Shown: piece by piece, positions 19,797 through 28,644 of the stretch | Position numbering within the stretch: position 1 is the stretch's first letter | Layout: each line of letters opens with the position of its first letter | NCBI GenBank assembly: GCA_946411935.1 | Contig: CAMKFS010000003.1 | Coordinates: 1-39,108 of the forward strand | Direction of reading: 5' to 3' | DNA from: an uncultured Candidatus Saccharibacteria bacterium | GTDB taxonomy: Bacteria > Patescibacteriota > Saccharimonadia > Saccharimonadales > Saccharimonadaceae | Length of the DNA: 39,108 bases | Made by a program: the position numbers and the translations under genes | Notes under the pieces: generated by a model | The model's database searches: none | What the model was told of the DNA's origin: nothing | The model's input: only the letters and a program-made list of their open reading frames with translations

Positions 19797-21206
19797 TTAA
19801 GCTTTCGGAAATAGTGGCGTTGCCGGCGGAGTTATTTGCTTTGCCCCGAAGATATTTGCAATTTTTGCGGCAGTGTCTGGCAAGAAAATTGCGAGACGAA
19901 GATTTGTATTTACGAGCTCCTGGATAAGTTCCGCTAAGACAGCTTTTGCTTTTTTTGGATCAGTCTTCGCGAGGGCCCACGGCTTTTCTTCATCGATGCG
20001 TTTATTTAGATTCTGAATCTCACTCCAAAGAATATCGAAGGCAAAATTGAATTCATACTTGTCCATGCGAGAGTCGAATTCTGGCGCATCTTTTTGCTCG
20101 GCTTTAATGCCGGCAATCTCATTTTTCTTTGCAAGGGTCGCAAGACGCTGAACAAGATTGCCTAAATCATTAGCGAGCTCATTGTAAGAAGCTTCGTATT
20201 TTTCCCACGTAAAGTCGGCATCCTCAGTCGTCGAAGCATGACGAAGAAAATAATAGCGGAATGGAATTACGCCATGTTTTTCTAGAATTTCATCTGGAGC
20301 AATAACATTGCCGATGGATTTTGACATTTTCTCACCATTCACAGTAATGAAACCATGTGCAAGAAGATTTTTAGGCAATGGCAAATCTAAGCCCATCAGC
20401 ATTGCTGGCCAAATACCAGCATGGAAACGCAAAATATCTTTTCCGACAATCTGCGTGTTAGCTGGCCAAGAATCAGAAATGTCTTTTTCTGGATAACCAA
20501 GAACCGTAATATAGTTTGATAATGCATCAATCCAGACGTACATAACCTGGCTGTCGTCACCGGGAACTTGGACACCCCATTCAACTTGTTCTTTCGGGCG
20601 GGAGATCGAAACATCCGGCATATCCTTCAGTAAATTAAGGAATTCTTTTTTGCGGAAAGCAGGCGTAATTTTCATTTCGTCAGACTCGATTGCTTCACGA
20701 ATGCGATCTTTGAAATCCGCAATGCGAAGATAGTAATTCTCTTCGCTCAATTTAATATATGGCTTTTTATGGTCTGGGCATTCACCATTATTGTCGGCAT
20801 ATTCCTTGTCGGTTACAAAACCTTCACAGCCCTCACAATACCAGCCCTCATATTTATCTTTATAAATATGGTCACTGAGTTTTTCCCAAATCGCTTGGCA
20901 GCGACGTTCGTGATCAGCGTCGGTTGTGCGAACAAAGTCAGTATACTCGACGTCTAATGAATGAATAAAATCTTGAAACTTCTGTGAATTTTGATCGACA
21001 AATTCTTGAATCGGAGTATTTAGCTCGGCAGCTTTTTTGAATATTTTATTGCCATGCTCATCTGTGCCGGCCTGCAAGCGGACTGCCTTGCCCTGAAACA
21101 TCATATAGCGCCGCAACACGTCCGCAAGTAAATAATCCATCGCATGACCGAGGTGCGGATTACCATTGACATACGGGATAGCTGTGGTGATATATGTATT
21201 TTTCAT
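19797..21206 (-). CDS. metG: methionyl-tRNA synthetase
   Basis: TAIPYVNGNPHLGHAMDYLLADVLRRY...GTDEHGNKI...KMSKSIGN. Confidence 0.96.
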   Translation of the reverse strand: MKNTYITTAIPYVNGNPHLGHAMDYLLADVLRRYMMFQGKAVRLQAGTDEHGNKIFKKAAELNTPIQEFVDQNSQKFQDFIHSLDVEYTDFVRTTDADHERRCQAIWEKLSDHIYKDKYEGWYCEGCEGFVTDKEYADNNGECPDHKKPYIKLSEENYYLRIADFKDRIREAIESDEMKITPAFRKKEFLNLLKDMPDVSISRPKEQVEWGVQVPGDDSQVMYVWIDALSNYITVLGYPEKDISDSWPANTQIVGKDILRFHAGIWPAMLMGLDLPLPKNLLAHGFITVNGEKMSKSIGNVIAPDEILEKHGVIPFRYYFLRHASTTEDADFTWEKYEASYNELANDLGNLVQRLATLAKKNEIAGIKAEQKDAPEFDSRMDKYEFNFAFDILWSEIQNLNKRIDEEKPWALAKTDPKKAKAVLAELIQELVNTNLRLAIFLPDTAAKIANIFGAKQITPPATPLFPKA

Positions 21207-21239
21207 ACAAAAAATTATACCATCATATCTGTTGTTCCG

Positions 21240-21737
21240 CTAGTCGCGATACTGAATTTGCGTACTAAGCGCGTGAGTAATGGCGGCCGCAACCGCATCA
21301 GCTGCATCGTCCGGCTTGATAATTTTATCCATGTTTAGATAATTACGGACCGCTTCCTGCATGTCTTTTTTCTTGGCGCGACCATATCCAGTTAAAGTAT
21401 TTTTGATTTGAAGTGGCGTATATTCATAAATCGGAATATTATGCTGGCGAGCAGCAAGAATGCAAATTCCGCGTGCCTCGGCGACGGTAATACCAGTTGT
21501 TATGTTTGTATTGAAGAATAGTTTTTCGATTGCTACTTCGTCCGGATTGGTTTCATTAATAATTTGATTTAAAGATTCATATATATCCAACAGACGGTCA
21601 GCGAGTGGAGTATGAGCCGGAGTAGTAATAACGCCAGCAGTTTCCATCCTTGGCTGTTTACGTGTTGTAAATCTTACAACACCAAAGCCACAGATGCCGG
21701 TTCCTGGATCGATGCCTAAAACTTTCTTCGTCGACAT
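21240..21737 (-). CDS. ruvC: Holliday junction resolvase RuvC
   Basis: KVLGIDPGTGICGFGVV...EVAIEKLFFNTNITTGITVAEARGICILAARQHNIPIYEYTPLQIKNTLTGYGRAKKKDMQ. Confidence 0.96.
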   Translation of the reverse strand: MSTKKVLGIDPGTGICGFGVVRFTTRKQPRMETAGVITTPAHTPLADRLLDIYESLNQIINETNPDEVAIEKLFFNTNITTGITVAEARGICILAARQHNIPIYEYTPLQIKNTLTGYGRAKKKDMQEAVRNYLNMDKIIKPDDAADAVAAAITHALSTQIQYRD

Positions 21738-23218
21738 ACTATTAGTTTAGCACGCCTAAGAAGCTTCGCGATTTCGTGGCGGAATTGAAAGATAACATAC
21801 AGCAAAACTAGTGCGCCAACAGATATCAGCGCGATGCTTGCGATAAATATCTGCGGATTATCATATGTTTCATTCGTAACATCTTCGACTGGATATTTCG
21901 AGGCGTCCATCCGCTTCTTGCGACAACGATTCGTAGCTGGGTTTAGTTCATAGCCATCAGGACAAGTTTTGACTGTTTTAGTGGCAGCCTGTTTTCTGCA
22001 GCGCCCAGTCGACGGGCTTCGGTAGTAGCCCGCCTTGCATGCAGCCTGAACCTTCGTCTCTGGCATTTTCTTGCAACGATTCGTCAGAACATTGAGATAT
22101 TGACCTTCTGGACAAATTTTAATAAGTGAAGCAGCAAGAGATTTTTCATTAATACAATTCCCTGTTTCAGGATTAATGATTTTTCCTTCTGGACAACTGC
22201 GGTATTCTTGAAGTACATTATCGGCTGCAGGTGTCGGCAGGAAGGTGATTAGTCATTGCCCGTCAATATACGCAAAAGAAGCTCCGCGTTTTTGGCCATG
22301 CATATAAGTTAGCGATCCGACTAGGCCATTGCCATCAAATAGTTCAACGCTTAATGCAGCGCTTGGATCTTTCGTCAAAAGAATGTCTTGAATAATTGTA
22401 TAGCTATTGGCTTCCAGCTTACCTTGGAGAGAATAGTTTTTATTTTTATAACGCAACGTGCAGACGGAAAGATCCTGATCGTAGTCGTTTGAATTAAAAA
22501 GCTCAATAAACTGTTCGGACGAGTTTTCTTCGTAATACGAATATAACTCCGTAAGTTGCACCCCTTCACAAGACGGAAGTTCGACCGGCTCGGGTTCGGG
22601 GATATAAATCGCTTCAGGATTAATCGCCGGATAGTATTCTTCGAGCACAAATGGCTCCTCGCAATTCGAGCGACAAATCACCGCAGTGCGGTTATCTGAC
22701 GACTTCGTTGCGAACTTTGGCAATAGCTGTTCGCAGACGCTTTTGCCCCAACATATTTCATCGATTACTAGTTCGCCCTGCACTATTCGAAGACGTCCAG
22801 CAGTAGAAGCAAGACCACTAGAACTAAAAGAATAAAGATAACGCGAAGATGCCTCCTGATATTGCGGACTTTTATTGAAGCCAAAAATGACCGAATCGCC
22901 GCGAAGAATTGTTGGCTCAGCAAACTCGAGCTCTCCGGCGAAATTGTCGCTACTGTTGAAGTATTGGATTTTGAAGGGCGATAAATCAAGATCGTCTCCG
23001 ACGGTTTTCGTAAGTTCGAAAAAGTCATAGTTTTGGGAGGAATTATCGTCCTTGTAACCTGCATTGACGGAGCGAAAAAATATCGGAGCTTCAACTGGCG
23101 ACGATTCGGCAAAAACCGGTCGAGCGATTGCGGCGATAATGATGACTCCAAAGCTGGCGAAAAATTGATAGATTTTCATGCCCTTCATAATATTACGCAT
23201 AAGAAATAGCACAAGCAT
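21716..23218 (-). CDS. secreted lamin-tail-domain (LTD) protein with four C-terminal Cys repeats and TM anchor; continuous frame interrupted by one in-frame TGA at 22253-22255
   Basis: The ORF track gives 22253-23218 and 21716-22066 separately, but they share one frame. Direct translation reads ...GASFAYIDGQ*LITFLPTPAADNVLQEYRSCPEGKIINPETGNCINEKSLAASLIKICPEGQYLNVLTNRCKKMPETKVQAACKAGYYRSPSTGRCRKQ... ending TAG at 21716. Confidence 0.8.
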
Positions 23219-23269
23219 GAGCTTAATGTTTTCTCTAGAACAGCGATTCGCTTATGCTATAATATAGGC

Positions 23270-23962
23270 ATGAGCGATATTACTAGCATCGCAACTATTA
23301 TCCTGGCTGCAATAACCCAGGCATCATTACAGTTGGGTCTCGGAGGCCTTATTTTGCTATATCACAATAGCATGGGTAAGCATCGCCGCAAGACGACGCG
23401 TTATCTTGCAAAAAATTACATCCTTGGCTCGTGCGCAATTACTTTCTTAATGGTATGCACTTTTTGCTTCTTGATTGGAAACTTTTTCGGTGGTTCGTTA
23501 TCAGCGGAATGGCTAGTTGTGAGTATCGGTATCTTTGCCGCAAGCGGCTCAGTAATGTGGTTCCTTTACTATCGCAAAGGAAAGAAAACAACCGAGCTCT
23601 GGCTACCAAAGGCTTTCACGAATTTTATACGCAAAAAAGCTCGCAATACGAACGACAATGTCGAGGCTTTTTCGCTCGGTCTGCTTAGTAGCTTTGCCGA
23701 AATACCGTTTAGTTTGGCAATTTATTTCGTAGTTGCAAATTGCATTTTAAACATGCACGGCTGGCTGCAAATTGTCGCAGCGCTTAGTTATACTATCCTT
23801 ACCGTCGTTCCGCTACTTGCGCTGAAGCTTAAAATGAAGACTGGCAAATCCGCAATCGAAGCGCAAAAATGGCGAGTGAAGAACAAGGCGTTCTCAAAAG
23901 CCTTCTCCGGAAGCAGTTTTATGCTTCTCGCGATATTCGTTTTAGCATTTTGGGTAATGTAG
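23270..23962 (+). CDS. polytopic membrane protein, function unknown
   Basis: About six hydrophobic segments; TATAAT 6 nt before ATG; 1 nt from the next ORF. Confidence 0.8.
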   Translation: MSDITSIATIILAAITQASLQLGLGGLILLYHNSMGKHRRKTTRYLAKNYILGSCAITFLMVCTFCFLIGNFFGGSLSAEWLVVSIGIFAASGSVMWFLYYRKGKKTTELWLPKAFTNFIRKKARNTNDNVEAFSLGLLSSFAEIPFSLAIYFVVANCILNMHGWLQIVAALSYTILTVVPLLALKLKMKTGKSAIEAQKWRVKNKAFSKAFSGSSFMLLAIFVLAFWVM

Positions 23963-23963
23963 T

Positions 23964-24227
23964 ATGGCAAGCAGAAAGAAAAAAATCACATACGAATATT
24001 CTTCGGATGGTGTTAAGCGTAGCATTTTGAGAAATGCGAGGAGCGCAAAAGTTGCTCCGGGTTGGGCTAAGCAAATTGCCGATCGCGTCGCAAAAGAAGT
24101 CGACGAATGGATTGCTGATAAGGAGATCGTAACGGAGGCTGATCTTCGAAAGAAGATTATTAAGGAGCTCGAGACATTGAGCCCCGATATCGCTTTTGCT
24201 TACAAAAATCATGATAAAATAATATAA
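23964..24227 (+). CDS. small stand-alone ATP-cone-like protein
   Basis: VKRSILRNARSAKVAPGWAKQIADRVAKEVDEWIADKEIVTEADLRKKIIKELETLSPDIAFAYKNHDKII resembles an ATP-cone; in a tight operon with its neighbours. Confidence 0.6.
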   Translation: MASRKKKITYEYSSDGVKRSILRNARSAKVAPGWAKQIADRVAKEVDEWIADKEIVTEADLRKKIIKELETLSPDIAFAYKNHDKII

Positions 24228-24228
24228 G

Positions 24229-25590
24229 ATGAAGAAGAAATTTGATTTTGATTTAATTGTAATCGGAAGCGGCGATGCGGGCGGCGAAGCAGCCTTAATT
24301 GCGGCAAAAAGTGGCCTGAAGGTAGCAATCGTCGAGGCAAAACATTGGGGCGGCACAAACCTAAATAGCCTCAACGTGCCATTCGGCGCAGCAATGCACG
24401 CGGCCCTTACTTATAAGAGCGCTTTGGCCGGGGCGCGCTTTGGCATTTCGAGCGGAAATCTGCGCTACAATTACCCTACTCTCGTGAATTGGAAAAACCA
24501 AGCTGCAAAAAATGCTGGCGCTAACAGTAAAAAAATCTTCGAAGAAGCAAAGATTAGCTGCATCAGCGGCACAGCACGTTTCCTTTCGGCACACGAAATT
24601 GCCGTCGGTAGCGAGACGTTTGCGGCAAAGAAATTCTTGATCGCAACTGGTTCATCGGTCGCAGATACTGGTATTACTATTCCAGAAAATGTCGATTATT
24701 ATTTGCCAACTGACGTCGTCAATATTCCACGCGTACCAAGAAGCGTCTTTATCGTAGGTGCCGGATCGACAGGCTGCGAGTTTGCTCAGTATTTCGCCGC
24801 TCTCGGCAGCGAAGTCGTAATCGCAGATATCGCCGGTCGACTATTGCCGCGCGAAGATGAGGAAGTCGGACAGGTGCTAGATGAAGTATTTAAGAAAGAT
24901 CGCATCAAAACTCTCACGCAATCCCGTGTCGTCGCAATCGAGCAGAATGCCGGTGAAAAACGAGTCGTCTTTATGCGTGGCGGTCAAGAGAAATCAATCA
25001 AGGTCGACGCAGTTGTGTTATGTACTGGTAGCGCACCAAATGTAGATTTAGGCCTAGATAACGCAGGCGTCAAATATTCACGTAGTGGCATAAAAGTTGA
25101 CGATGCCCTGCAAACAAATGTAAAGCATATTTATGCGGCTGGTGATGTTATTGGCGGTAAGAGTTCTACCGAGAAGGCCATCATTGATGGGCGAGTAGCG
25201 GCAGCGCATATTATTGGCCGTTCTAAAGACTCCGTTAATTATAATGGCTTGATTCGAGTTACTAACACTTATCCAGAAGTCGCTCAGGTCGGTACGAGCG
25301 AAGATGATTGTATTCGTCGTGATCGCAAGGTCAAGAAAATTGTCGTACCGCTACAGGCCGTCCAAAAATCGAATATCACAAATTTCTATGACGGCTTTGT
25401 GAAATTAATCTTCAGCAAATCCGGCACACTTATTGGCGGTACCGTAATGGCCCCGAATGCAGGAATTATCGCCCAAGAAATTGCTTTTGGCGTTCGCTAC
25501 GAAATGTCCGCAAACGAAATCTCTTCAGTCCCACACGTCGCAAATGATTGGAGCGAATTAATTCGTTCTGCTGCAGAAAGAATTAAATAA
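24229..25590 (+). CDS. FAD-dependent pyridine nucleotide-disulfide oxidoreductase family protein lacking the CxxxxC active site
   Basis: FAD motif DLIVIGSGDAGGEAALIAAKSG, NAD(P) motif VFIVGAGSTGCEFAQYFAALGSEVVIAD, IYAAGDVIGG; the site normally GGTCLNxGCIP reads GGTNLNSLNVP. Confidence 0.92.
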   Translation: MKKKFDFDLIVIGSGDAGGEAALIAAKSGLKVAIVEAKHWGGTNLNSLNVPFGAAMHAALTYKSALAGARFGISSGNLRYNYPTLVNWKNQAAKNAGANSKKIFEEAKISCISGTARFLSAHEIAVGSETFAAKKFLIATGSSVADTGITIPENVDYYLPTDVVNIPRVPRSVFIVGAGSTGCEFAQYFAALGSEVVIADIAGRLLPREDEEVGQVLDEVFKKDRIKTLTQSRVVAIEQNAGEKRVVFMRGGQEKSIKVDAVVLCTGSAPNVDLGLDNAGVKYSRSGIKVDDALQTNVKHIYAAGDVIGGKSSTEKAIIDGRVAAAHIIGRSKDSVNYNGLIRVTNTYPEVAQVGTSEDDCIRRDRKVKKIVVPLQAVQKSNITNFYDGFVKLIFSKSGTLIGGTVMAPNAGIIAQEIAFGVRYEMSANEISSVPHVANDWSELIRSAAERIK

Positions 25591-25591
25591 A

Positions 25592-25614
25592 AAAATAGTC
25601 CGAATCGGACTCTC
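25592..25614 (-). terminator. hairpin terminator downstream of tRNA-fMet
   Basis: Minus strand agtccgattcggact followed by ATTTTTTT. Confidence 0.65.
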
Positions 25615-25622
25615 ATGAAACT

Positions 25623-25699
25623 TGGTGGCGGGGGTTGGATTTGAACCAACGACCTTCTGGTTATGGGCCAGACGAGCTACCAGGCTGCTCTACCCCGCG
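25623..25699 (-). tRNA. initiator tRNA-Met (CAT)
   Basis: CGCGGGGTAGAGCAGCCTGGTAGCTCGTCTGGCCCATAACCAGAAGGTCGTTGGTTCAAATCCAACCCCCGCCACCA; unpaired first acceptor position (C1/C72) and overall match to bacterial fMet. Confidence 0.93.
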
Positions 25700-25719
25700 A
25701 TGACTATATAATTATATAT

Positions 25720-26139
25720 CTAACCAAACAAAAAGTCAAGCCACTCGTCGAGATTTGTGCGTTTTTGGTTAAATTTATTATCAATTTCAGAATATTTATT
25801 AACTGCGCTCTCGGAATTTTCCGGAAGAATTACCATAGTTTCGCCTTCGAGCATCATGCCTTGCTTTTCGCGTGCCATAATCTCCTGATACTCCTCGGTA
25901 TTGTAATAATTCTGTTCGAATTTAAGCGTATCAACTTCAAGTTTTAGCTTCTCTGACTGAAGCGTAATTTCCTTCAGCTTCTGCTCGAGTTGCCAGTTGC
26001 GCGTAGTCGCCGTAATGGCATTATAGGTAAAAACGAGACCAAGAATCAGCGCCGCCGCAGCCGAAATATTATGCACGGTCAAATAATCTTTCTTCGTATA
26101 GTAGCGAAGACGACGCAGCTGAGTCTTAATTTTATCCAT
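25720..26139 (-). CDS. FtsB/DivIC-like septum formation coiled-coil protein
   Basis: Single N-terminal TM followed by coiled coil NWQLEQKLKEITLQSEKLKLEVDTLKFEQNYYNTEEYQEIMAREKQGMMLEGETMVILPE. Confidence 0.78.
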   Translation of the reverse strand: MDKIKTQLRRLRYYTKKDYLTVHNISAAAALILGLVFTYNAITATTRNWQLEQKLKEITLQSEKLKLEVDTLKFEQNYYNTEEYQEIMAREKQGMMLEGETMVILPENSESAVNKYSEIDNKFNQKRTNLDEWLDFLFG

Positions 26140-26205
26140 AAGGATATTATAACATCACAGATGCGTTAGGCGTACTATCGGAACTGTGGTAGAATTATAA
26201 GGTAT

Positions 26206-26281
26206 GGGGGCATAGCTCAGTGGTTAGAGCAGTCGGCTCATAACCGATTGGTCGCTGGTTCAAACCCAGCTGCCCCCACCA
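26206..26281 (+). tRNA. tRNA-Met (CAT), elongator type (Ile2 not excluded)
   Basis: GGGGGCATAGCTCAGTGGTTAGAGC...TCGGCTCATAACCGA...GTTCAAAC...TGCCCCCACCA. Confidence 0.93.
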
Positions 26282-26345
26282 AGAGGAATATAAAGCCGTT
26301 TTTTCGTCATTTTTCCCATGTAAATGGCTGTTAAATACCCTATCA

Positions 26346-26513
26346 ATTTCTGGGGTAATTTTTTGTCGTTTTTTCCAATTTTTCGAGCCATGGATACGGT
26401 TCTACCTCTATAATTTTGGCCGTTAATACCTTGTCATTCGGTTCATATCCTACTTCTTGCTCAATAAGTATGACTGGCGGTCCGATTGATTGCAGAAATG
26501 TCCTGCGTCCCCC
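26346..26513 (-). pseudogene. possible ORF remnant without start codon
   Basis: Open minus frame GGRRTFLQSIGPPVILIEQEVGYEPNDKVLTAKIIEVEPYPWLEKLEKTTKNYPRN bounded by stops, no ATG; protein-like composition. Confidence 0.3.
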
Positions 26514-26563
26514 TCACTAATCTATTTAGCAAGAATACATGGGCGCTCTTGCTAATATACATA

Positions 26564-26592
26564 TTGACAAAAATAAAAATCTATGATATAAT
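26564..26592 (+). promoter_or_regulatory. perfect-consensus sigma70 promoter TTGACA-17-TATAAT
   Basis: ttgaca 26564-26569, 17-bp spacer, tataat 26587-26592. Confidence 0.8.
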
Positions 26593-26754
26593 CAAGCAGA
26601 TGTTCAAAAAAATGAGCATAGTAGCATCTTAAAAAATTTGTGGAATAGTGATCATTTGTGTAAAAAGATTTGGCGAAAGAAATGTTTTAAAGAAATTGAT
26701 GAAGAAATTGGATTTTAAGAAGAATCGCCAAGAACACAAAAAGGAGGTACTGTT

Positions 26755-27219
26755 ATGGAACTCTATATTCACTATGGCTCCACAAATTTCGACCCTAGTT
26801 ACTTTGCGCAGGTTACCAACCGAGACACGCTCAGAGTCAAGCCTGACGGCGGGCTCTGGGCCTCTCGCGTTGATGCGAAATACGGTTGGCGCGATTGGTG
26901 CGAAAATGCAGAATTCGGGCTCGAGAGCCTGAAAACTCATTTTTGTTTCCTAATTACGCCTGCCGCAAAGGTCTTTCATCTTTACACCAGTAAAGATTTA
27001 GACCGCCTGCCGCATCGTAACGACTGCCACGATCAATGGGAGTTCTATCCGGATTTTGAGCAGATGGTAACAGATGGCTGGGATGCCATCGAGCTCCATC
27101 TTTCAGATACGGATATAAGCTGGGGCAACGATAGTCTGCATTTTCGGCTTTATGGCTGGGATTGTGACTCAATCCTGATCATGAACCCCAAGATCATCTC
27201 ACCCGTTACCCATATCTAG
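26755..27219 (+). CDS. conserved-looking hypothetical protein
   Basis: SD aaaaaggaggtactgtt before ATG; LYIHYGSTNFDPSYFAQVTNRDTLRVKPDGGLWASRVDAKYGWRDWCENAEFG...LYGWDCDSILIMNPKII; followed by a terminator. Confidence 0.8.
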   Translation: MELYIHYGSTNFDPSYFAQVTNRDTLRVKPDGGLWASRVDAKYGWRDWCENAEFGLESLKTHFCFLITPAAKVFHLYTSKDLDRLPHRNDCHDQWEFYPDFEQMVTDGWDAIELHLSDTDISWGNDSLHFRLYGWDCDSILIMNPKIISPVTHI

Positions 27220-27223
27220 GCAG

Positions 27224-27256
27224 AAAAGTCCTCGGCAACCAGCCGGGACTTTTTTA
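27224..27256 (+). terminator. Rho-independent terminator
   Basis: aaaagtcc tcggcaaccagccg ggacttttttatt. Confidence 0.8.
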
Positions 27257-27343
27257 TTTATGAACAACCTTCTATGCGTGACTGAGCATCAACCATCACA
27301 CTCATAGTTCTGTAGTTTTTTATATATCCTCCTTATATACTGT

Positions 27344-27379
27344 TAATGCCTGAATAATTCGCCCCCACCAGATTTTATA
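27344..27379 (+). repeat. imperfect direct repeat copy A (tRNA 3'-end-like core gcccccacca)
   Basis: taatgcctgaataattcgcccccaccagattttata; compare copy B at 28642. Confidence 0.6.
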
Positions 27380-27382
27380 CGA

Positions 27383-27406
27383 GTCGGCATTTTCGCCGAT
27401 TTTTTA
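27383..27406 (+). terminator. orphan hairpin terminator
   Basis: gtcggc attttc gccgat tttttt with no called CDS immediately upstream. Confidence 0.55.
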
Positions 27407-27452
27407 GTAGCAATCTATTAAGCCTCTTGAATTGTAAAGCAAGCGGCAAAAG

Positions 27453-27480
27453 AAAACCTCGTACGTTAGTACGAGGTAAG
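27453..27480 (-). terminator. Rho-independent terminator overlapping the stop of the minus-strand ORF
   Basis: Minus strand CCTCGTACTAACGTACGAGGTTTTCTTTT. Confidence 0.75.
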
Positions 27481-27873
27481 AGACTGGAGCGCCTTGAGCG
27501 ATTTCTCGAACATCGGCGTCAGTTGCGGATTCAGGTTTTTATCAATCAGCGCCTTGAACATCTCGATGCGCTTCTCAATATAAGCCTTTCTTTCGGACTC
27601 CGGCATGACAGCGATTATCATCTTGTCGATTTCACTACACCGCATGTCCGGATCGCCCACAAGGGGTGCAAGGTGCTTGCATCGGCCCTGACAGATACAC
27701 TCGTGAATCGCGGCGTATTTTGCATACGAATCGCTTGCTCTTTCATCAACGAAGACCTGGTCGGTCTCGCCATCAGAGGCAAAGTACACGAGGCTGTCTG
27801 TGCCAAACTGACTAGCGAAGTCAGTCCTACCGAGTGCAACAACAATGAGGCTGCCAGCAAACTCAATCATCAT
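27466..27873 (-). CDS. hypothetical protein with Cys/His cluster
   Basis: Strong SD aggagggg 5' of ATG; promoter TTGACT-16-TATAAT upstream; HECICQGRCKHLAPLVGDPDMRCSEID. Confidence 0.72.
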   Translation of the reverse strand: MMIEFAGSLIVVALGRTDFASQFGTDSLVYFASDGETDQVFVDERASDSYAKYAAIHECICQGRCKHLAPLVGDPDMRCSEIDKMIIAVMPESERKAYIEKRIEMFKALIDKNLNPQLTPMFEKSLKALQSLTSY

Positions 27874-28077
27874 ATTATCCCCTCCTATTAGATATCTCCT
27901 GTTGCAAGCTGCCTTATTATTATAACATACTCTTAATATTAGTCAAGCAAGATAACAAATATGTAATTGAATATTGTTCTAATGATAGAATTAGACACTA
28001 TTTCACCCCTGTAAACTTGTCTGTTAATACCCTTCTTTAGCCCATGCATTTTTATTGAAAATGATATAATCGAACAT

Positions 28078-28644
28078 ATGAATACAAAAATCGCGTTGTT
28101 AGTCCATGGCTATAATGGCGTTCCGAAGATTTATGAATACTTTCAAAAAGAGCTTAAAAGAAATGGATACAATGTTATAATTCCGGAATTTCCGGTTCGC
28201 GAAGATATCACGATTGGCAGCTATTTTGAAGTTTTTGACAAATATAAAGACCAAATAAATCCGGAAACGATTCTAATTGGCCATTCAATTGGAAATGCCA
28301 TGATTGTAAAGTATCTATCCGCTAATAATCTCTCAGCTAAGGCATACATTGGACTAGCCGGATTCGGAAACCCATTTATCGTTAATGGACGTGATGATCT
28401 AAATAAAGTAGTAGAGCCTCTCGGTTTAACAGACATAGAGACGAATGGTTTTAAGAAACTTGTCGAAAAGAGATATGCAATTTATAGCAATAACGACCAT
28501 ATCGTTCCGTTCGGTAACCTACAAGAGTTTCCGAAGATGATAGGTGCGGAAGAATTTTTAGTGCCAGGAATTGGCCATATGGGCAAGAAAAGCGGCCTCG
28601 AAGAATTGCCGATCGTTATCGAGTTGATTATTAATAATTGTTAA
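28078..28644 (+). CDS. alpha/beta hydrolase (RBBP9/YdeN-like serine hydrolase)
   Basis: ALLVHGYNGVPKIYEYFQKELKRNGYNVIIPEFPV...LIGHSIGNAMIVKYL...IYSNNDHIVPF...GIGHMGKKSG: nucleophile Ser, Asp, His. Confidence 0.85.
   Translation: MNTKIALLVHGYNGVPKIYEYFQKELKRNGYNVIIPEFPVREDITIGSYFEVFDKYKDQINPETILIGHSIGNAMIVKYLSANNLSAKAYIGLAGFGNPFIVNGRDDLNKVVEPLGLTDIETNGFKKLVEKRYAIYSNNDHIVPFGNLQEFPKMIGAEEFLVPGIGHMGKKSGLEELPIVIELIINNC

Noticed and set aside
27427-27891. 154-aa plus-strand ORF opposite 27466-27873
   Set aside because: The minus ORF has a promoter, strong SD and terminator; the plus ORF has none of these.
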